A stretch of 64,000 nucleotides of DNA, taken from Sphaerosporella brunnea (lineage: Eukaryota; Ascomycota; Pezizomycetes; Pezizales; Pyronemataceae). The notes beneath the pieces are model-generated. The model saw nothing but the letters and a program-made list of their open reading frames with translations. It did no database searches and was not told where the DNA came from. Position numbers and translations under genes: made by a program. This document shows positions 1 to 12,059 of this stretch, one piece after another; positions within the stretch are counted from its first letter, which is position 1; every line of letters starts with the position of its first letter. The stretch is taken from positions 186,001-250,000 of the forward strand of contig VXIS01000021.1 in NCBI GenBank assembly GCA_008704415.1. Direction: 5' to 3'.

Positions 1-3000
1 CACAGCGGCAAGGAACTAACTAAGCAGGATCTTCGGCTGCACTGCCGCCAGGCAAGGACGATTCTATCCAATGCCTGGTCCGCTGCATCTTTAGATGGAG
101 CCGCATGACGGTTCCTCGCGGGTGTCCATACACGCCGACCTCGACGGCAACAGGTTTGCGGACTTCACAGCCACAGGTTCAGCCTCAGTCAATACTCGCG
201 TCCAGGCGCTTGAACGACGGGCCAGCGCGGCCCATCTGCAGGGCAAGGCCTTGGGATCACGCAGCAACGGCACAAAACGGTAGATACGACAAAGCGGCGG
301 ACTCCGTGCATCGCACATTCCGCAAATAATGACTGTCTTCAGGCCTGCTTTCAAAACGCAGGGAAAAATCTTGGCACCCTGGCAGTCCCCATTTCTCACG
401 AAGAAGGCTCACGAACGATATTGACAACAAAGACTCAGAGGAGTGCTGATCCTAGCTCTCTAGCAACTGGCAAACCTGGGGCCATGACTGCAAGAAATGT
501 GAGCGGCGGCTACCTCATCCTCGCGCACGATGGAGGGTCCGCTAGGATAGAACCATCTTCGGTGGCGATCTGTTGGCGAGTATTGCAGGAATACAACGAA
601 CTGCTGCTATCCTTCAGTCACAGGCGCAGGAAAGTTGTGGCCATCACGCAGGAGGAGGAAGAAACGTCCTCCAAGGAGGAGGAACGATCCGGCCCTGGGG
701 GTCATGGCTCATTATCGTTGGGTCTGTTCCTTTCCTTTCCTATTATACCGGTCCTTTGTTAGCGTGCGTTTTGTGTTCATGGATTGCGCAGTTGATGCAA
801 GAGATTGTATCAATAGGGTAGCTGAGAGGAACCGGGTCCGGAGCCTGCCATGATCTTTCAAGATAGCATTCAGTGAACAACCTTGATTACAAACAAACAG
901 GCTAGACATGTTGTGGCAAGCTTCCTTCCGGGTCCAGTCCGCACCCCACATCGATCCGTGACAGCCCAAGCACCAATCTGCACGGCTCCAATATCCGCAG
1001 TTAAAGTTACCCGTCCCCACGGCGAGTCTCACATATCGACCGGAACAAAGTTTACCTCAGACCATGCAGCATGCTACCACCGCAGAGAGCAGATATGACT
1101 GTCCTGGGAAAGTGTTGTTTTCAAAGTTCAACCCTAGTTATCCCCACCCCATCGGCATGTCCACAATATGGCTTCATTTGTATAGGCCCTCCGTTGTAAA
1201 GGGGTCCAAGTCGACGTCAGCATCGTGGCCATTCGCCGGCCAAGGGCGGCCCAGTGTGTTCGGACTAGATTGCGCAAAAATCCCACCATAATATGATCAC
1301 CATCACTACACCGCGGTGATCTGGTTGGCGTGAGTTGTGGCTTTGTAAGTGAGACGCGTGAAAAGTTTGGAGTGAGACGAAGTGAAGGAAGGATTGGGTC
1401 CATCCTCATGCTTGAGTATGGCAGATCATGCCGCCCGACTGCCAAATGTAATGGCTTGTGAGTGTGGGTCTCTCAAAAGGGAAGCGTTGCCAGGGAAATG
1501 TCGGCCAAAAAAACGGAATCAGTAGGCACTCAGAAAGCTGATTAACCATCGCTCTCCTCGGAAAGCAATATAGCGAACAGATAGTCGGCATGGGATCAAT
1601 TGTACGCGCGGCATGAACAGCAATTGCATGAGCAGATGCGCTTCCACCTAGATCACGGTGGCCTCTGGCCAATGAAACTTGGTTGGTATATAAAAACGCT
1701 GGATCTGGTCATCAGGTACAGTGAAATGAAAGTTCTTGCAGGTCTACTAGGGTATTTTGGTATTTCGCCGTCACGCAAGCCGTTTGGTGGATTGTAATAT
1801 TTCCAAGCAGCTTCTTGGTGCGCGGGAAAAACACATGCTGTTTGAACGGCACGGAAATCGCGCATGTCAGTTGTCATGGCCACGGCGGATTAAGCGTTTA
1901 GGCGGCGAAAATAGTTATGACGGCCATGCACCTGAACCATGCTTTGCGCTCAACACCAGAATTGAAACCCACCGCTCCATGGAATGTCTACTCAACTGTG
2001 TGCGGCGGCAGACCGGGTGCAGCCATTGGATACACTGTCTGTGGTAATGAGTGGACACAGCCAGGACACCCGATTCGCACCGTTGGCCTGGTACCCAGCC
2101 GGCTCGCCCTGGGTCCCGTGACTGCGCGGTTGTTATGCCCTCCAACGTGAAGCATTAGAATTGCAAGCACATAATCCCTGACTGTTGTGATTTCAGCGCA
2201 GTCTACGCCCAGTGTAACCTTTTCTGCCAATGAAGCTAGTATATTACCCGGAGCCGGTATCTGGCTGGAGTTTGTGTGGTGGGTGATAACCGCGCAATCG
2301 GTTTGTAGAACTATCGGGTGCTGCGGTTCGCCGATTTACACTAAACCTATAGCGTGGCTGTACCATATCAGATATCCAGCTTGTTCCATCACTCCTTTGC
2401 ACGGGATGTCACGCATTCTCACGGCGCCACTGCGAAACGTAACGTGCCACGTAGAGGTGCCACCCATTGAGTGACAAAGAACACCGCCTCAAGTGCTGAC
2501 ACACCGAGACTTACCGGATCTGGACCTCTGCACATGTCAGCAAATGGCCGGCGGCAATACGGCGATGGGATGCCGACCCGCCGTGCGGGAGGGAGGCCGT
2601 TGAACGCCCACAGAGACAGAATGCTTACCAGCCCGGAACCCAGGCAGCTGTGCCAAGACGTTGCGAGCCTGAGAATTTCCTAGCATTGCGATGCCTACTT
2701 GCTGTAGCCCCACTGTGCGGAGGGTAAACCGTAGAAGCAGTACGCCGATATACGCTCCACTACCGTGGCTGGTGCCCGGGAGGATGACTGTCTGACAAGC
2801 TAGCATATCTACTAGTATACCTTCGGTGCTCTCCGCGAGGTTTTACCATACTCAACGAGGGACACAGTGTCTATACATCATGCTATCGGGTTCTACCATG
2901 TACAATGAGACATGCGGCGTCTCTATGTGAGGAAATCAGGTTCTTCCGTACTTCGGCACTGTCGACAGGAGTCAGAGCAATGACAGGAGACTGAGTAACG

Positions 3001-3290
3001 ACCGCAGACTGGGCGACTACCGGAGACTGAAAGTATGTGGCAACATCTCCCAGGAGGCGAATTGCATGGGTGGACCTGAGCAACGTCCTGTCCAGCGACC
3101 GGCAGTGGTGGACCTGACACCAACAGGAGCCGGAAGGGGCAGCCGACAGCGGATTGATCAAACTGAGATTCGGGTCGCAATGCTCCACGCCACAATGGCT
3201 GCGATCTCGCGATACCAATGCGAATATTGACCCCATGATGGTGCGGCTTGTAAACCATTACACTAGGGCAGTGGGGGCATCGGCAGTTTA
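1..3290. other. Intergenic tract without a supported gene
   Basis: All open frames here are short (up to about 117 codons), overlap one another on both strands and show no recognisable domain. Around 2940-3060 the plus strand repeats a short motif (N/S-D-R-R-L with variations) and a diverged relative lies near 42240-42360, so this may be a dispersed repeat or an old coding relic. No tRNA, terminator or inverted-repeat element was seen. Confidence 0.4.
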
Positions 3291-3432
3291 GGGCCGCTCA
3301 GCCGGGCGTTTTTGACTTGGATATCCGAATTTTCAACCGGCTGTTTATCGATGTCTGTAAGCCATTTGACGCCGAAACTGGCCTTAAATCCATAAACGTC
3401 GAAAAAAATAAAAACGTCTGTCTGAGCGGCCC
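3291..3432 (+). mobile_element. Short TIR element (MITE-like), copy A
   Basis: A 142-bp segment begins GGGCCGCTCAG and ends CTGAGCGGCCC, an 11-bp perfect terminal inverted repeat, with weaker pairing further in (GGCGTTTTT against AAAAACG). TTA lies directly outside both ends (3288-3290 and 3433-3435), which fits a 3-bp target duplication as known for PIF/Harbinger-type elements. It has no coding capacity. A second copy in the opposite orientation lies at 6260-6390. Seen directly: the repeats and TTA. Inferred: mobilisation by a transposase encoded elsewhere. Confidence 0.75.
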
Positions 3433-3722
3433 TTATGGGGATGCCAGAGTTGAGCGTCAGATTCGGTCACACAATCGTGTTCCAGCCTTTCCTGTGCCGG
3501 CACATATGCGTACGCATCTCCATCTGCGATAACCACCCCCAGGCAATAGGAATGAAAGTACCACTGACCTATTGCTGGAATTGCGCTTCCTAAAACATTT
3601 GCCACCAATTTTACGCAGGCGTTCGTACAGCTGTTTGTGGTGTTCACGGCGGATCTCCAGCTACCCAGCAACGCTTCAGAAGCTCGGTGTGCTGGCATGC
3701 TATCCAGTAGTGGCGTCGGCTC

Positions 3723-3790
3723 TTGACCGCCCTATACCATCAGACCCATGGTGCCCTGCCAGACGGTTAACTCACATACAGGGCGGTCAA
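3723..3790. repeat. 68-bp segment closed by 11-bp perfect inverted repeat
   Basis: TTGACCGCCCT at the left pairs with AGGGCGGTCAA at the right. The left 51 bases (3727-3777) recur as a diverged direct repeat at about 4679-4730. It may be a tiny non-autonomous element or a hairpin-forming site. Confidence 0.5.
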
Positions 3791-3878
3791 TAGTCCGGCC
3801 GGCCGCCAGGTCAAACAGGGCCCCACGGAGTGGGTCAGGTCGGGCCGGTGATGTGGCAAGCCCCACAGGTTCGCGCCG

Positions 3879-3950
3879 GCATAAGTAAAACCTGGATATC
3901 TGATAGGTGCTGGCCGGTGCCCGGTATCCTGAATTGAGGTCAGGTCAGTC
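3879..3950 (-). repeat. Short dispersed repeat, also near 47979-48040
   Basis: Both copies share AAACCTGGA at one end and a CCTGA/GTTGAGGTCA block at the other, with a diverged middle of similar length. It is too short and decayed to classify. A tRNA-derived origin was considered but the A and B boxes do not fit. Confidence 0.35.
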
Positions 3951-4469
3951 ATTGTGCCAAACGCGGGGCCTCTCAGAGTGCCAATCGTACAGTGCTCGTT
4001 CGGCCGCAGCTCAAGCGTCGATCGCCATCAAACGACTGGTCGATCCAGACCAAAAATAACGATTCGGACGAGAGTCGCAATACGGCGGAGCGGAAATGCT
4101 GACGTTTTACTCACAAACCTTGCAAGTTCGACGCACTGTAACCCAGAAAATACAGGTCGGACGAGAAGCGGATAAATATGGATGACGTTATGCGCACAAA
4201 CCCAAAGATTTTGAAACCTATGGAGCGTGGCACAAGAGCTATCGTCAACACTACAACTGTAGCGCGGCAGTATTCCGACTTCTTTTCGTGCCCGAGTGAT
4301 ATCACTACAGGCAGGGTGCGGAAATTTGCCGGTGCTCATCGCCCGCAATTCTCTTGGTCCTTGAGCACGAGTCTACACTGTGATCCCATGTTCTTGCGCG
4401 CGCTATAAGGTGTGCAGTCCTTGGCGCCGGAGATGGAGGGGTAGCTGGAGGTCCTTCAGGTTGTTGAAG

Positions 4470-4679
4470 CTGTATCTCGCGTTCATGTTTCCTTTCTTGA
4501 TGTATGTGTAAGCAAAAAACTACAGATGCCTGGCGTGCCTGCCGGGCGCCGGGTACTTCAGGGCAATCGTAGGCGCCTGGCTCTCGATCCAAAAAGCCAG
4601 GTCCAAACAGGCCGTGATTTCAAAAGCCCGTTTCAATCCGCGCACAAGGCCAGACTGGCCTGACTTTTGACAGCCCTGC
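4470..4679 (-). repeat. Dispersed repeat R1, copy 1
   Basis: Read on the minus strand this is a diverged copy of 23994-24224: both run from CAGGGCTGTC through a GC-rich middle with GGCTTTTTGGA to ATGAACGCGAGATACAG. A third partial copy is at 18608-18758. No coding frame is conserved. The right edge abuts the direct repeat that pairs with 3727-3777. Confidence 0.65.
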
Positions 4680-4683
4680 CGCC

Positions 4684-5527
4684 CTATACCATTAGACCCT
4701 TGGTTCCCTGCCACACCGTTAACTCACATGTATGGCATCTCGGCACCTTGACGCCACCACGCATGTGGTCTTTACGGGATGAGAATTTCTTGTGACTGTG
4801 CTTTGCACAGGCGGGACAAGGATAGGCCGCCTTTCTTTTACGGTGGGTCCCACCACCCGAAAAACATACCAGTCGTTGAAACAACCGCCGCGCTACTGCT
4901 GTGTTGTCCAACTGCCCCCTGTTGAAACAATCAGACTGTACGTAGACGTCTCCTAGCATTACTTCATAGTTCGAATAATGCTATGAAGGAATGTTGAAAA
5001 AGTCCTACTGAAGGTGCTTCATCAACTGTGCATTTTGCCGAAGCCTCTTGGCACGCGGTGGACAGTTTGCATTCAGGGCGAGTGAATACGTTCACGACGT
5101 CAGTGGAACTACCTGTTCTGCTTGGTTTACTGTGTTGTATCGTGTCGAAACATCTCACAGCAGTCCTGCTATCCATCCTTATGGCTTGGATTTCCGTATC
5201 CTCGCAGAGGGCAAAATTATTGGTACCCCTGAACCTGTTGCGGTTCTCGCCAAAGTCGTTTGTGAGATGCACTCCTGTTTTCTCGCTTTCCTATATATCT
5301 GGTGATGTGCTAACGGAGTTCAGAAACAGTTCCCACGGCGGCATGAATGGCTGTTTTGTCTTTCTGGCCAGCGGTTGGCGCTTCAGGTATGTCCGCTGGT
5401 TGGGAATGCGCGCACTTGACGTTGGATATCGCTTTTTGATTCCTGAGGGTGTGAACTGGTCCTTTTTTGTGGAGATATACAGTTTTTGGCCCAACGGCCG
5501 GTTGTGAACTTCCTTAGAGACCGGTTA
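4684..5527 (-). pseudogene. Broken ORF of unknown function, possible zinc-binding end
   Basis: On the minus strand one frame runs from about 5520 to 4964 with a single in-frame TAG at 5291-5293. After a frame change it continues to 4684. The last part contains a CPAC motif followed about ten residues later by an SRKDHM segment and a C-H pair, resembling a single C2H2-type finger. The composition (K, R, T, S, N rich with few tryptophans) looks more like protein than the antisense frame at 5028-5507. No family was recognised. It could be a decayed host gene or a mobile-element ORF. Confidence 0.3.
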
Positions 5528-5529
5528 GA

Positions 5530-6259
5530 ATGGCGAGCCTTTCGGATTGTGCTGGCAATTCACCCTCTCAGGCCATTGCCTGCCTCCAGACGTGGTGCAT
5601 GATTGGTACTGTGAGCGCTGCGTCATCATGGTTGATGTGAAGCTGCGCAGTACTCAATTTCTGACCCACCTTACACTGCTGGTGAGCAGTAACGTTTCGT
5701 GTTAAAGCATATCGTGATACAAGTGTTCCTTTACTGAACTAATCCACCTGGACGGGGCACTTATATGGGCGATCAAAGCGTAGTCGACAATATGGACAAG
5801 ATGAAACCATAGCATGCTGCATTGCTCACCGCGACAGGTTCTCACGTACAAGGTCAAATAACTGGTATATTGAAAGTCCACAGTACTTTGGTTATGCTTC
5901 AATAGACAGTTCTATTCGGATCCTGTTGAACGAGTAGCAGAATTGCGCTCCATGATCAGCAGTTATACGAGCAGCTCGGTTTAGAAAGGGGCCTGCGCAA
6001 GCGATAATTCTATGGTACGTTTTCAACTTAGAAATAGCTGGATCTGCTGCCAACCAAAGCTGATGCTCCAGGCCGCCATACTTTGATGCACTGGATCCTG
6101 CAACGCGAAAAGGTCATGGTCAGAGTCAAGTCGAACATCCCCACTTGAGGACTCTTTGTGGCAATTAGGAGGTTTTAGAATGTATCGGAAGGTTGCGGAT
6201 ATGATTCTTTGAAGCGTGTCATTATTGTTTTTCTTGGCTTGGGAATGCCAATCACCATA
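5530..6259. other. No feature recognised
   Basis: Short conflicting frames only, with no repeat match found within the window. Confidence 0.4.
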
Positions 6260-6390
6260 GGGCCGCTCAGACAGGCGTTTTTATTTTTTTCGACGTTTAT
6301 GGATTTAAGGCCAGTTTGGCTTACAGACATCGATAAACAGCCGGTTGAAAATTCGGATCTCGAAGTCAAAAACGCCCGTCTGAGCGGCCC
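6260..6390 (-). mobile_element. Short TIR element (MITE-like), copy B
   Basis: A 131-bp segment with the same GGGCCGCTCAG and CTGAGCGGCCC ends as the element at 3291-3432, in inverted orientation. The interior is recognisably the same sequence, including the block that reads as CGACGTTTATGGATTTAAGG here. The bases outside (ATA on the left, TCA on the right) no longer give a clear TTA duplication, so the insertion is probably old. Confidence 0.72.
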
Positions 6391-9300
6391 TCATGCCGAA
6401 CCTCCTGCAATCTGGCCTCACTATCCATCACTCGCAGCAGCCTCGTTGCGCAAGCCTAATTATAGAATTACAACATTCTTTACCATCAAACCCTGTCCAT
6501 TTGGGTCCTTTGTTTACGCATTCGGTTTCCCGTAGGCTTCGTCATGGATCTGTGAGCAATTCTCTTTGGAGTCAATGGCTGTAGCAAGCGGATCGTCGGC
6601 GATCGGTCCAATCTTGGTTCCCTGCGTAGGTTGCCGAAGATCAAGGTCCAGCCGTGTACAACGCTGAGCATGCGACATACCAATTGCACTTGCAACAAGG
6701 CAATGAAGCAATACAGAGCCTCCACACTCGAGGGTCGGCGTGCCAGTTTGGAGGCTCCACGTAGGATCATGAGGCAGAAATTCGGGATATGAAATGCACC
6801 TGCGTCAGGGCCCGTCTAAGAGTGTAGACAGCGTCGGTTTACTCTCAACGAGAGAGTTTGTCTGATAGAACCCAGTGGACACTCAACGGACTCGTACGGG
6901 CTTGCGACGGCAACATGTGGACATTCCGTGTCATGGGCAATGGTTACAAGCCCTGGATCGTAAAATCCTATGTCATCCTCGACGGTTCCGGCTCTGTACT
7001 TGGGAAATTGCACCGGGTCGGTTCCAGCACCGGCTTCTTCATGACGCAGCTGTGCCCGTTGGCAAGTACAACACGTGCTGTGCGGGCTCAGGGGTTGTAT
7101 GAAAAATGTACTTCCTTACTGTACTGAAACACGCATATTCAAAGCTGCAGAAGCGGACACATTTGGTTTAGAAATCGCACTTACGATACGGGCACAGATT
7201 CGAACATGCGCCGGTTGTCACCTATTGCTTGCGTATACGTGGTCAGCCGCTAGGCATGGTATTCAATGCTTGCAACTTGGGGTGTGCACGGCTTGGAGGA
7301 TGTATTTCGTTCGGCTCGCTGCAGGCACGGTGTTGAGCACCATCAGTGAAACCAAACTCTTCACCATATCTCGTCGATCGCGCTTACCTATGGTGTGCAA
7401 TTTGTCACTCTCACTATGGATGATGTTCATCGGATTGCCCACAATTTGGAACGTTTGACAATGTTGCAGCGGTGGTGTTGGCGCGCTGGACCGTGGATAT
7501 GTGCTTCGTGAGGAGGGTGAACAACCACATAGAAATAGCTCAAAAAGCGTGATCCAGTTTGGGCAGAGTGCACCAGCCACAGTCGGCACCGAAATGTATG
7601 GAACGCGGGGAACTGACCCCGGAAAATGGACATACCCAAGATTCAAAAGTCCTGCCATGTGTCTCAGTTTCGCCGATTCCGCTTTCAACGGCACTTCAAG
7701 CATGTGCGTCCAGTGGCACATCTTCATCCCGAGGCGCGATTGGTGGTCGCGACTGTTATGGGGGTCGAACTGGGCGCAGTTGCCGAGTGGCTCTTGACGC
7801 TGCGGACCAGCTTCTGGAAAAACAAAACTCAGCCCACTGGAACCCATGGTGCCAGGCCCCGCCCAGACAGCCCGCCGCTCCGCGATAGGGCGAGTGGTGT
7901 GAGCAGATGATGCAGAATCCTTCTTCCGTCAGCAATTTCGACCCTCTATGTACCCGGCATAGTTCTTCAGCAGATAAAATCAGTCCTGCCGATGCCGCTA
8001 CGAGCCAATCAGCCAACCGCTACCTGCAACCAAGAACCCGCCCCTGCTCCCGGTGGTATCCCGCCCTGGATTGTCTGTGCGGCGACGCGTCAATCGCTGC
8101 CCTATGCCCGCTTTGGGTTGACACGCCTGTCTGATGTTACGTGCCTTGGTCGCCTTATAGGATGTACAGGTAACCCCAATGATACCCACTTCTCCCTTGT
8201 CGCCTTGGTAGTTCTTTGCTTCAGTTCTCCAGACGCGGACGGGCTCCTGAAACACGGTACGTGACAGATAGCGCGTGACCGTGAGCACGCTGGCCGTTCA
8301 GCTTTCCCCACGCCGCCTCGGCAGTCACGTCTCGTGCCGCCACGCATCCGCCTCTGTGTCTTTCTTTCTTTGGCACCTCGGCGTCCCACACGGGCTGATG
8401 ATGTGATACATTTCCGGTGACATGTTCCTCAGCGCTTTGCCTGAGAAGTACTCTCGGACGCACGCCCACAGTTCCCGGCGCAAGCGTAGGCGATGCAGGA
8501 TACTTGGACCCTTAATTCTCCACGTGAGGAAGGTTTACAATAATTCTGGCTGAAAATACACACCTTCCTGCCAGCTTGCGAGGCTGCAACATTGTGACGA
8601 ACGCAGAATATCACCGGCAAAACTCAAACCAGACACGCAAGGTATCCACGTCTGATGCGCGACGTTTTTTGCGCAGTTTTCTTGGCAGCACAGCGTTTGC
8701 AGCCCATTTGCCGTAGAACTGTAGGCCTGGAACCGCCGCCATTGAAGCTTGATTGGCTGGATATTAGCACGGTGCTTACTCACACATTCAAAGATATTCT
8801 CCCGCGCAGGTTCTGCATTCCGCAGTCAATGCGGAACAGGCATATCACCATTCAATGAACCTTGCAGTCCATTTCTGTTTTCCCGGTATCACTATTCAAT
8901 GAAGGAGCCATATGCGATCCCCCGAATTCACCACTTGGATACCCCTGTATCTTCACCATATAGCATCATCTGGCAACGCTGCGCTGCGTCGCAAAACGTC
9001 GTCGTGAGTCAACAAGCCGGGAGCCGATATGAGCCGGCACTGACTCCATGATGCGATGAATTGTCTCACTTGAGATGGAACTACCGACGCACGAGAGACT
9101 CTGATTAGACCAGTCTGGCGACAAAGGGTTGCAGCTTCTGGGAAATCGCACCAGGCGCATGCTGGCAATGCCTGCTGCAGGGTTTGCTAATAAGTGGGCG
9201 AGACTTCAGCTCTTCCGATAAAAACCCCACCTCTGCTCGTCTGGTTCACGCAATTGGAGCCCCCCCCCCCCCGCCAATTGGCGACGTTCCGCAACCCATT

Positions 9301-9440
9301 CCAGCGCGCCTCGCAACTCACCGCATCCAGCACATCATCGGTAAAACCTCACAAAAATCGCCAGCTCGGCACCGCAACCGCGACCATTCCTCACTCCGAG
9401 AGAGTGTTCTCGATAGACGGCCCAAAAATCCCGGTCTGTC
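6391..9440. other. Intergenic tract, weak ORFs only
   Basis: The longest frames, 7263-7847 on the minus strand and 7626-7910 on the plus strand, overlap each other and carry no recognisable motif. A run of 14 C lies near 9262-9275. Nothing else could be supported. Confidence 0.4.
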
Positions 9441-9700
9441 AGCGCGCCTGCCAAAATAGGCCGGATGAGCTGGCTGGTCGATCAGCCCGGCTACGAAGCC
9501 CGGCTGTGCGCTGCGCCTTTGCACGTAAAAGTCGCGCATCGGTACATAGTGATAACCCGCGAACCAACAATGATGTACGTTCTTCACCCGCGCGCAACAG
9601 CGCATGCAGCCGGCCGGGCTGCGGATTGAAAAGCCGGGGTGCCTTTTCGACCAGCCCAACGCACCCAGCCCGGCTGGCTGGCTGGCTATCGAGAACACTA
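9441..9700 (+). repeat. GC-rich degenerate repeat, related to 61890-61990
   Basis: Variants of GCCCGGCTG and GGCTGGCTGG occur several times here and again near 61890-61990. The long open frames across it (9194-9967 plus, 9318-9794 minus) follow from the GC-rich repeats and are not taken as genes. Confidence 0.35.
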
Positions 9701-10565
9701 CTCGATGGGATATCACCGGTCGTGCCCTCCGGACGGACAAGGTTCCTCGCCCATTTCTATTGGCTTCCACAGCCACACACATACTCACCCCCAACTTTCA
9801 CTCAAAGAGCGGCATTTCATGCGGCAAGCGGTGAAGCCTCGCGTGACCGCACCCTTCTCAGGCCTCGCAGTGGAAGGGGGAATTATGCAAAGACAGACAC
9901 CATCGTTGATCTCGCTCAATACAGCATCAGGTCACGCTGCAAGTGCTGGGTTGCAAATGGAGGTTAGCTGGGCCAAGAAACCGGCCTGAGCTCCACCGTA
10001 TCTCCCGTTATCTAATCCATCGCATCTCATCTTACCGCTACCGTGCGATTTGATCTTATCTGCCTCGCAGCCGCACACGCGCAACAGTTCAAGCGCCCTG
10101 GTTACTCACTCACACATCGCATTTGCAGTGAGGGCGGCCCGATAAATGTACAGCAGAACCTCGCTGCAAGAATACCCCTTACAAGAATAACCTCTGTATC
10201 ACACTGCCTGGCCCAGGTGCCGACGGTTGTGTGTGGGAAATAAGAATATTCTCATAAAAACGCAAAAAGTTTGCATGCTGTTCTTATATTGTTATAAAAA
10301 GTGCGGCTGAGCAGCGCTGGGATAAAGCAATCACCACCCCTTTTGTCGTCGCTAGGCGTCGTGATGCTTGACGCCGCACTGTGTTGCCACGGCAACTTGC
10401 ATGCACGGTGTGGCATCCAACAATTATCCCTGCAGCCCCAGCCACCCTGTCCATGGACGCCACACGAGCCGTGCGCCACTGCATACGCGCCGAACGTAAG
10501 AATCAACAAACATGCTGAGTGTCGCGTAAACAACCCCGCACACCCCCGCACAATCACCCCCCGAC
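9701..10565. promoter_or_regulatory. Upstream region and 5' leader of the 10566 gene
   Basis: No gene is seen here. The last about 60 bases before the ATG at 10566 are C/A-rich with no upstream ATG close by, as is common in fungal 5' leaders. AT-rich runs at 10240-10300 could be part of a promoter, but no defined box can be assigned. Confidence 0.3.
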
Positions 10566-12054
10566 ATGTCCGCCGCGCAACGCTTGCCCTCCACCGAGGC
10601 CGAATTCCACGCGCGCCACCCGCGACCGGCGACCCTCGCAACCAGTAAGGCGCTCGGTCTCAGCGGCAGCGAATTCAACGCGCGCCACCTGATCCTGTAC
10701 CGCGTACTTGAGCAGCGACACCCACATGCGAGTTCGGCGTCGCAGGCGATCAACTTGAACCCCCGCCTCGACGAGGCGCTGCGCATGTTTCGCCGCAACC
10801 GATCGCTGGTCACCGCGAGCGCTGCCGAATTCGTCGGCGCCGGCGGCTTTCACGTTTTCTACAGCCTGCTGGCGAAGGTGCTGAAAGCCGGAGAGCGGCG
10901 GAGCGCGCCAGCGCAAGGGGTCATCCAACGCCGTGTCGCGGCTGCTGCCGCCGCCAACCCCGGCCTCACGCGGCTCCGGCCCGGATACGTGAGTGGTTCC
11001 GGGATGGGCTTGTCGTCGCCGTCGCTCCGTGTCGCCACCAGCTCGCCGTATTCCGTGTCCAGTGATGTCTCCACCGCCTCCGTTCACATGGACAGGGTGG
11101 GTCCCGAGGCGCTGACGCAGCATCTGGTTAGCGCGTTCCTGACCGTGGTGTTGGACATGCGCGATCGCGCCCCGCCACGCCGGCTGGTGTTCTGGCCAAC
11201 CGCGCACCGCATGAAAGTCGTGACCAGAAAGGAAACGTTCGTTTGCGACGATGATGGAGGCTTCGCTTTGGACGGGGGTGACGACGACCGTCGTTACGCG
11301 TCGTTGGAGTGCAAGCGCCAATGGGCCGTTGCGGAGGCCGAGGACGGGTCGGTGCGCCTGGAGGAGCCGTTGAATGTTTCCGCCCAACACGTGGCCGAGT
11401 TCCTAGGGATGGCAGCTGACAACCAGCCAAGGGACGGCGAAGCCTGGGAGGACGTGCGCAGACGGTATGTGGCTTGGTTTCTACGCTGCTGCACGCAGTG
11501 AGACAAACGCTCACCAGCCGGGTCGCAGATTCTTCTTGGTCGTGGGGAACCAATACCACCTGCAGCTGAAGCGCGTCGACTTCACCCCGGAATATTTACG
11601 ATATGTATTGGCGGACCCGATAGCTCATCAGCCGGTGCCATCGTCGCCACCGGTGCCCACTCGAGGTTACGATCGATCTTCGCCGATCGAGGGCAGCATG
11701 GGTAGCTGGACGCCCTCACGGACGACTGCTGGTGGTCCATCGGTGAACACGACTCCCTGTCCGCAACATTTCATGACGCACATGGATGACGCGAGCCTGA
11801 GCGACCGGGGCGAGCAAGAGTCGGAGGAGCGGGAGCATGAGTCCCACGAGCACAAAGTGCACGACAACGACGACGATGACGACGAGCCGGAATTGCCCAG
11901 TGTGAATACTCATCGCATCAACGACGCCCACCACGACCTGCCATTTATGACGATTCACACTGGGCCCATTCACAACCTGGCAACACCGCAGGGCCGGGTG
12001 GCGGCGGCGAAGGAGATTTTGGCGCTGGCGGAGGAGATCGAGTCGTGGATTTAG
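10566..12054 (+). CDS. Hypothetical 474-aa protein, two exons
   Basis: Two open frames join cleanly across one intron. Exon 1 is 10566-11464, the intron is 11465-11528 (64 nt, donor GTATGT, acceptor GCAG) and exon 2 is 11529-12054. The split codon restores a continuous frame that neither unspliced frame gives. The start ATG sits in a good context (CGACATGTC) after a C/A-rich leader. No domain was recognised. Visible traits are a basic N-terminal half with alanine-rich segments (about residues 115-140), a WFLR-type stop that appears only if the intron is retained, an acidic run of six consecutive D within a D/N-rich stretch near residue 408, and a charged C-terminus. The acidic tract suggests a nuclear or nucleic-acid-related protein, but that is inference. 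The 278-codon antisense frame at 10554-11390 is a shadow caused by high GC. Confidence 0.72.
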
Positions 12055-12059
12055 TGGCA

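Noticed and set aside
5028..5507. 159-codon plus-strand frame rich in hydrophobic residues and tryptophan
   Set aside because: Composition typical of the antisense of a K/R/S/T-rich frame; the minus-strand relic is the better reading.
7263..7847. 194-codon minus-strand frame
   Set aside because: No motif, overlapped by several plus-strand frames of protein-like composition; strand cannot be decided.
9194..9967. 257-codon plus-strand frame
   Set aside because: Spans GC-rich degenerate repeats, has a minus-strand rival of 158 codons and no domain; open because of composition.
10554..11390. 278-codon open frame on the minus strand
   Set aside because: Antisense shadow of exon 1 of the 10566 gene; the sense frame has start context, intron and better composition.
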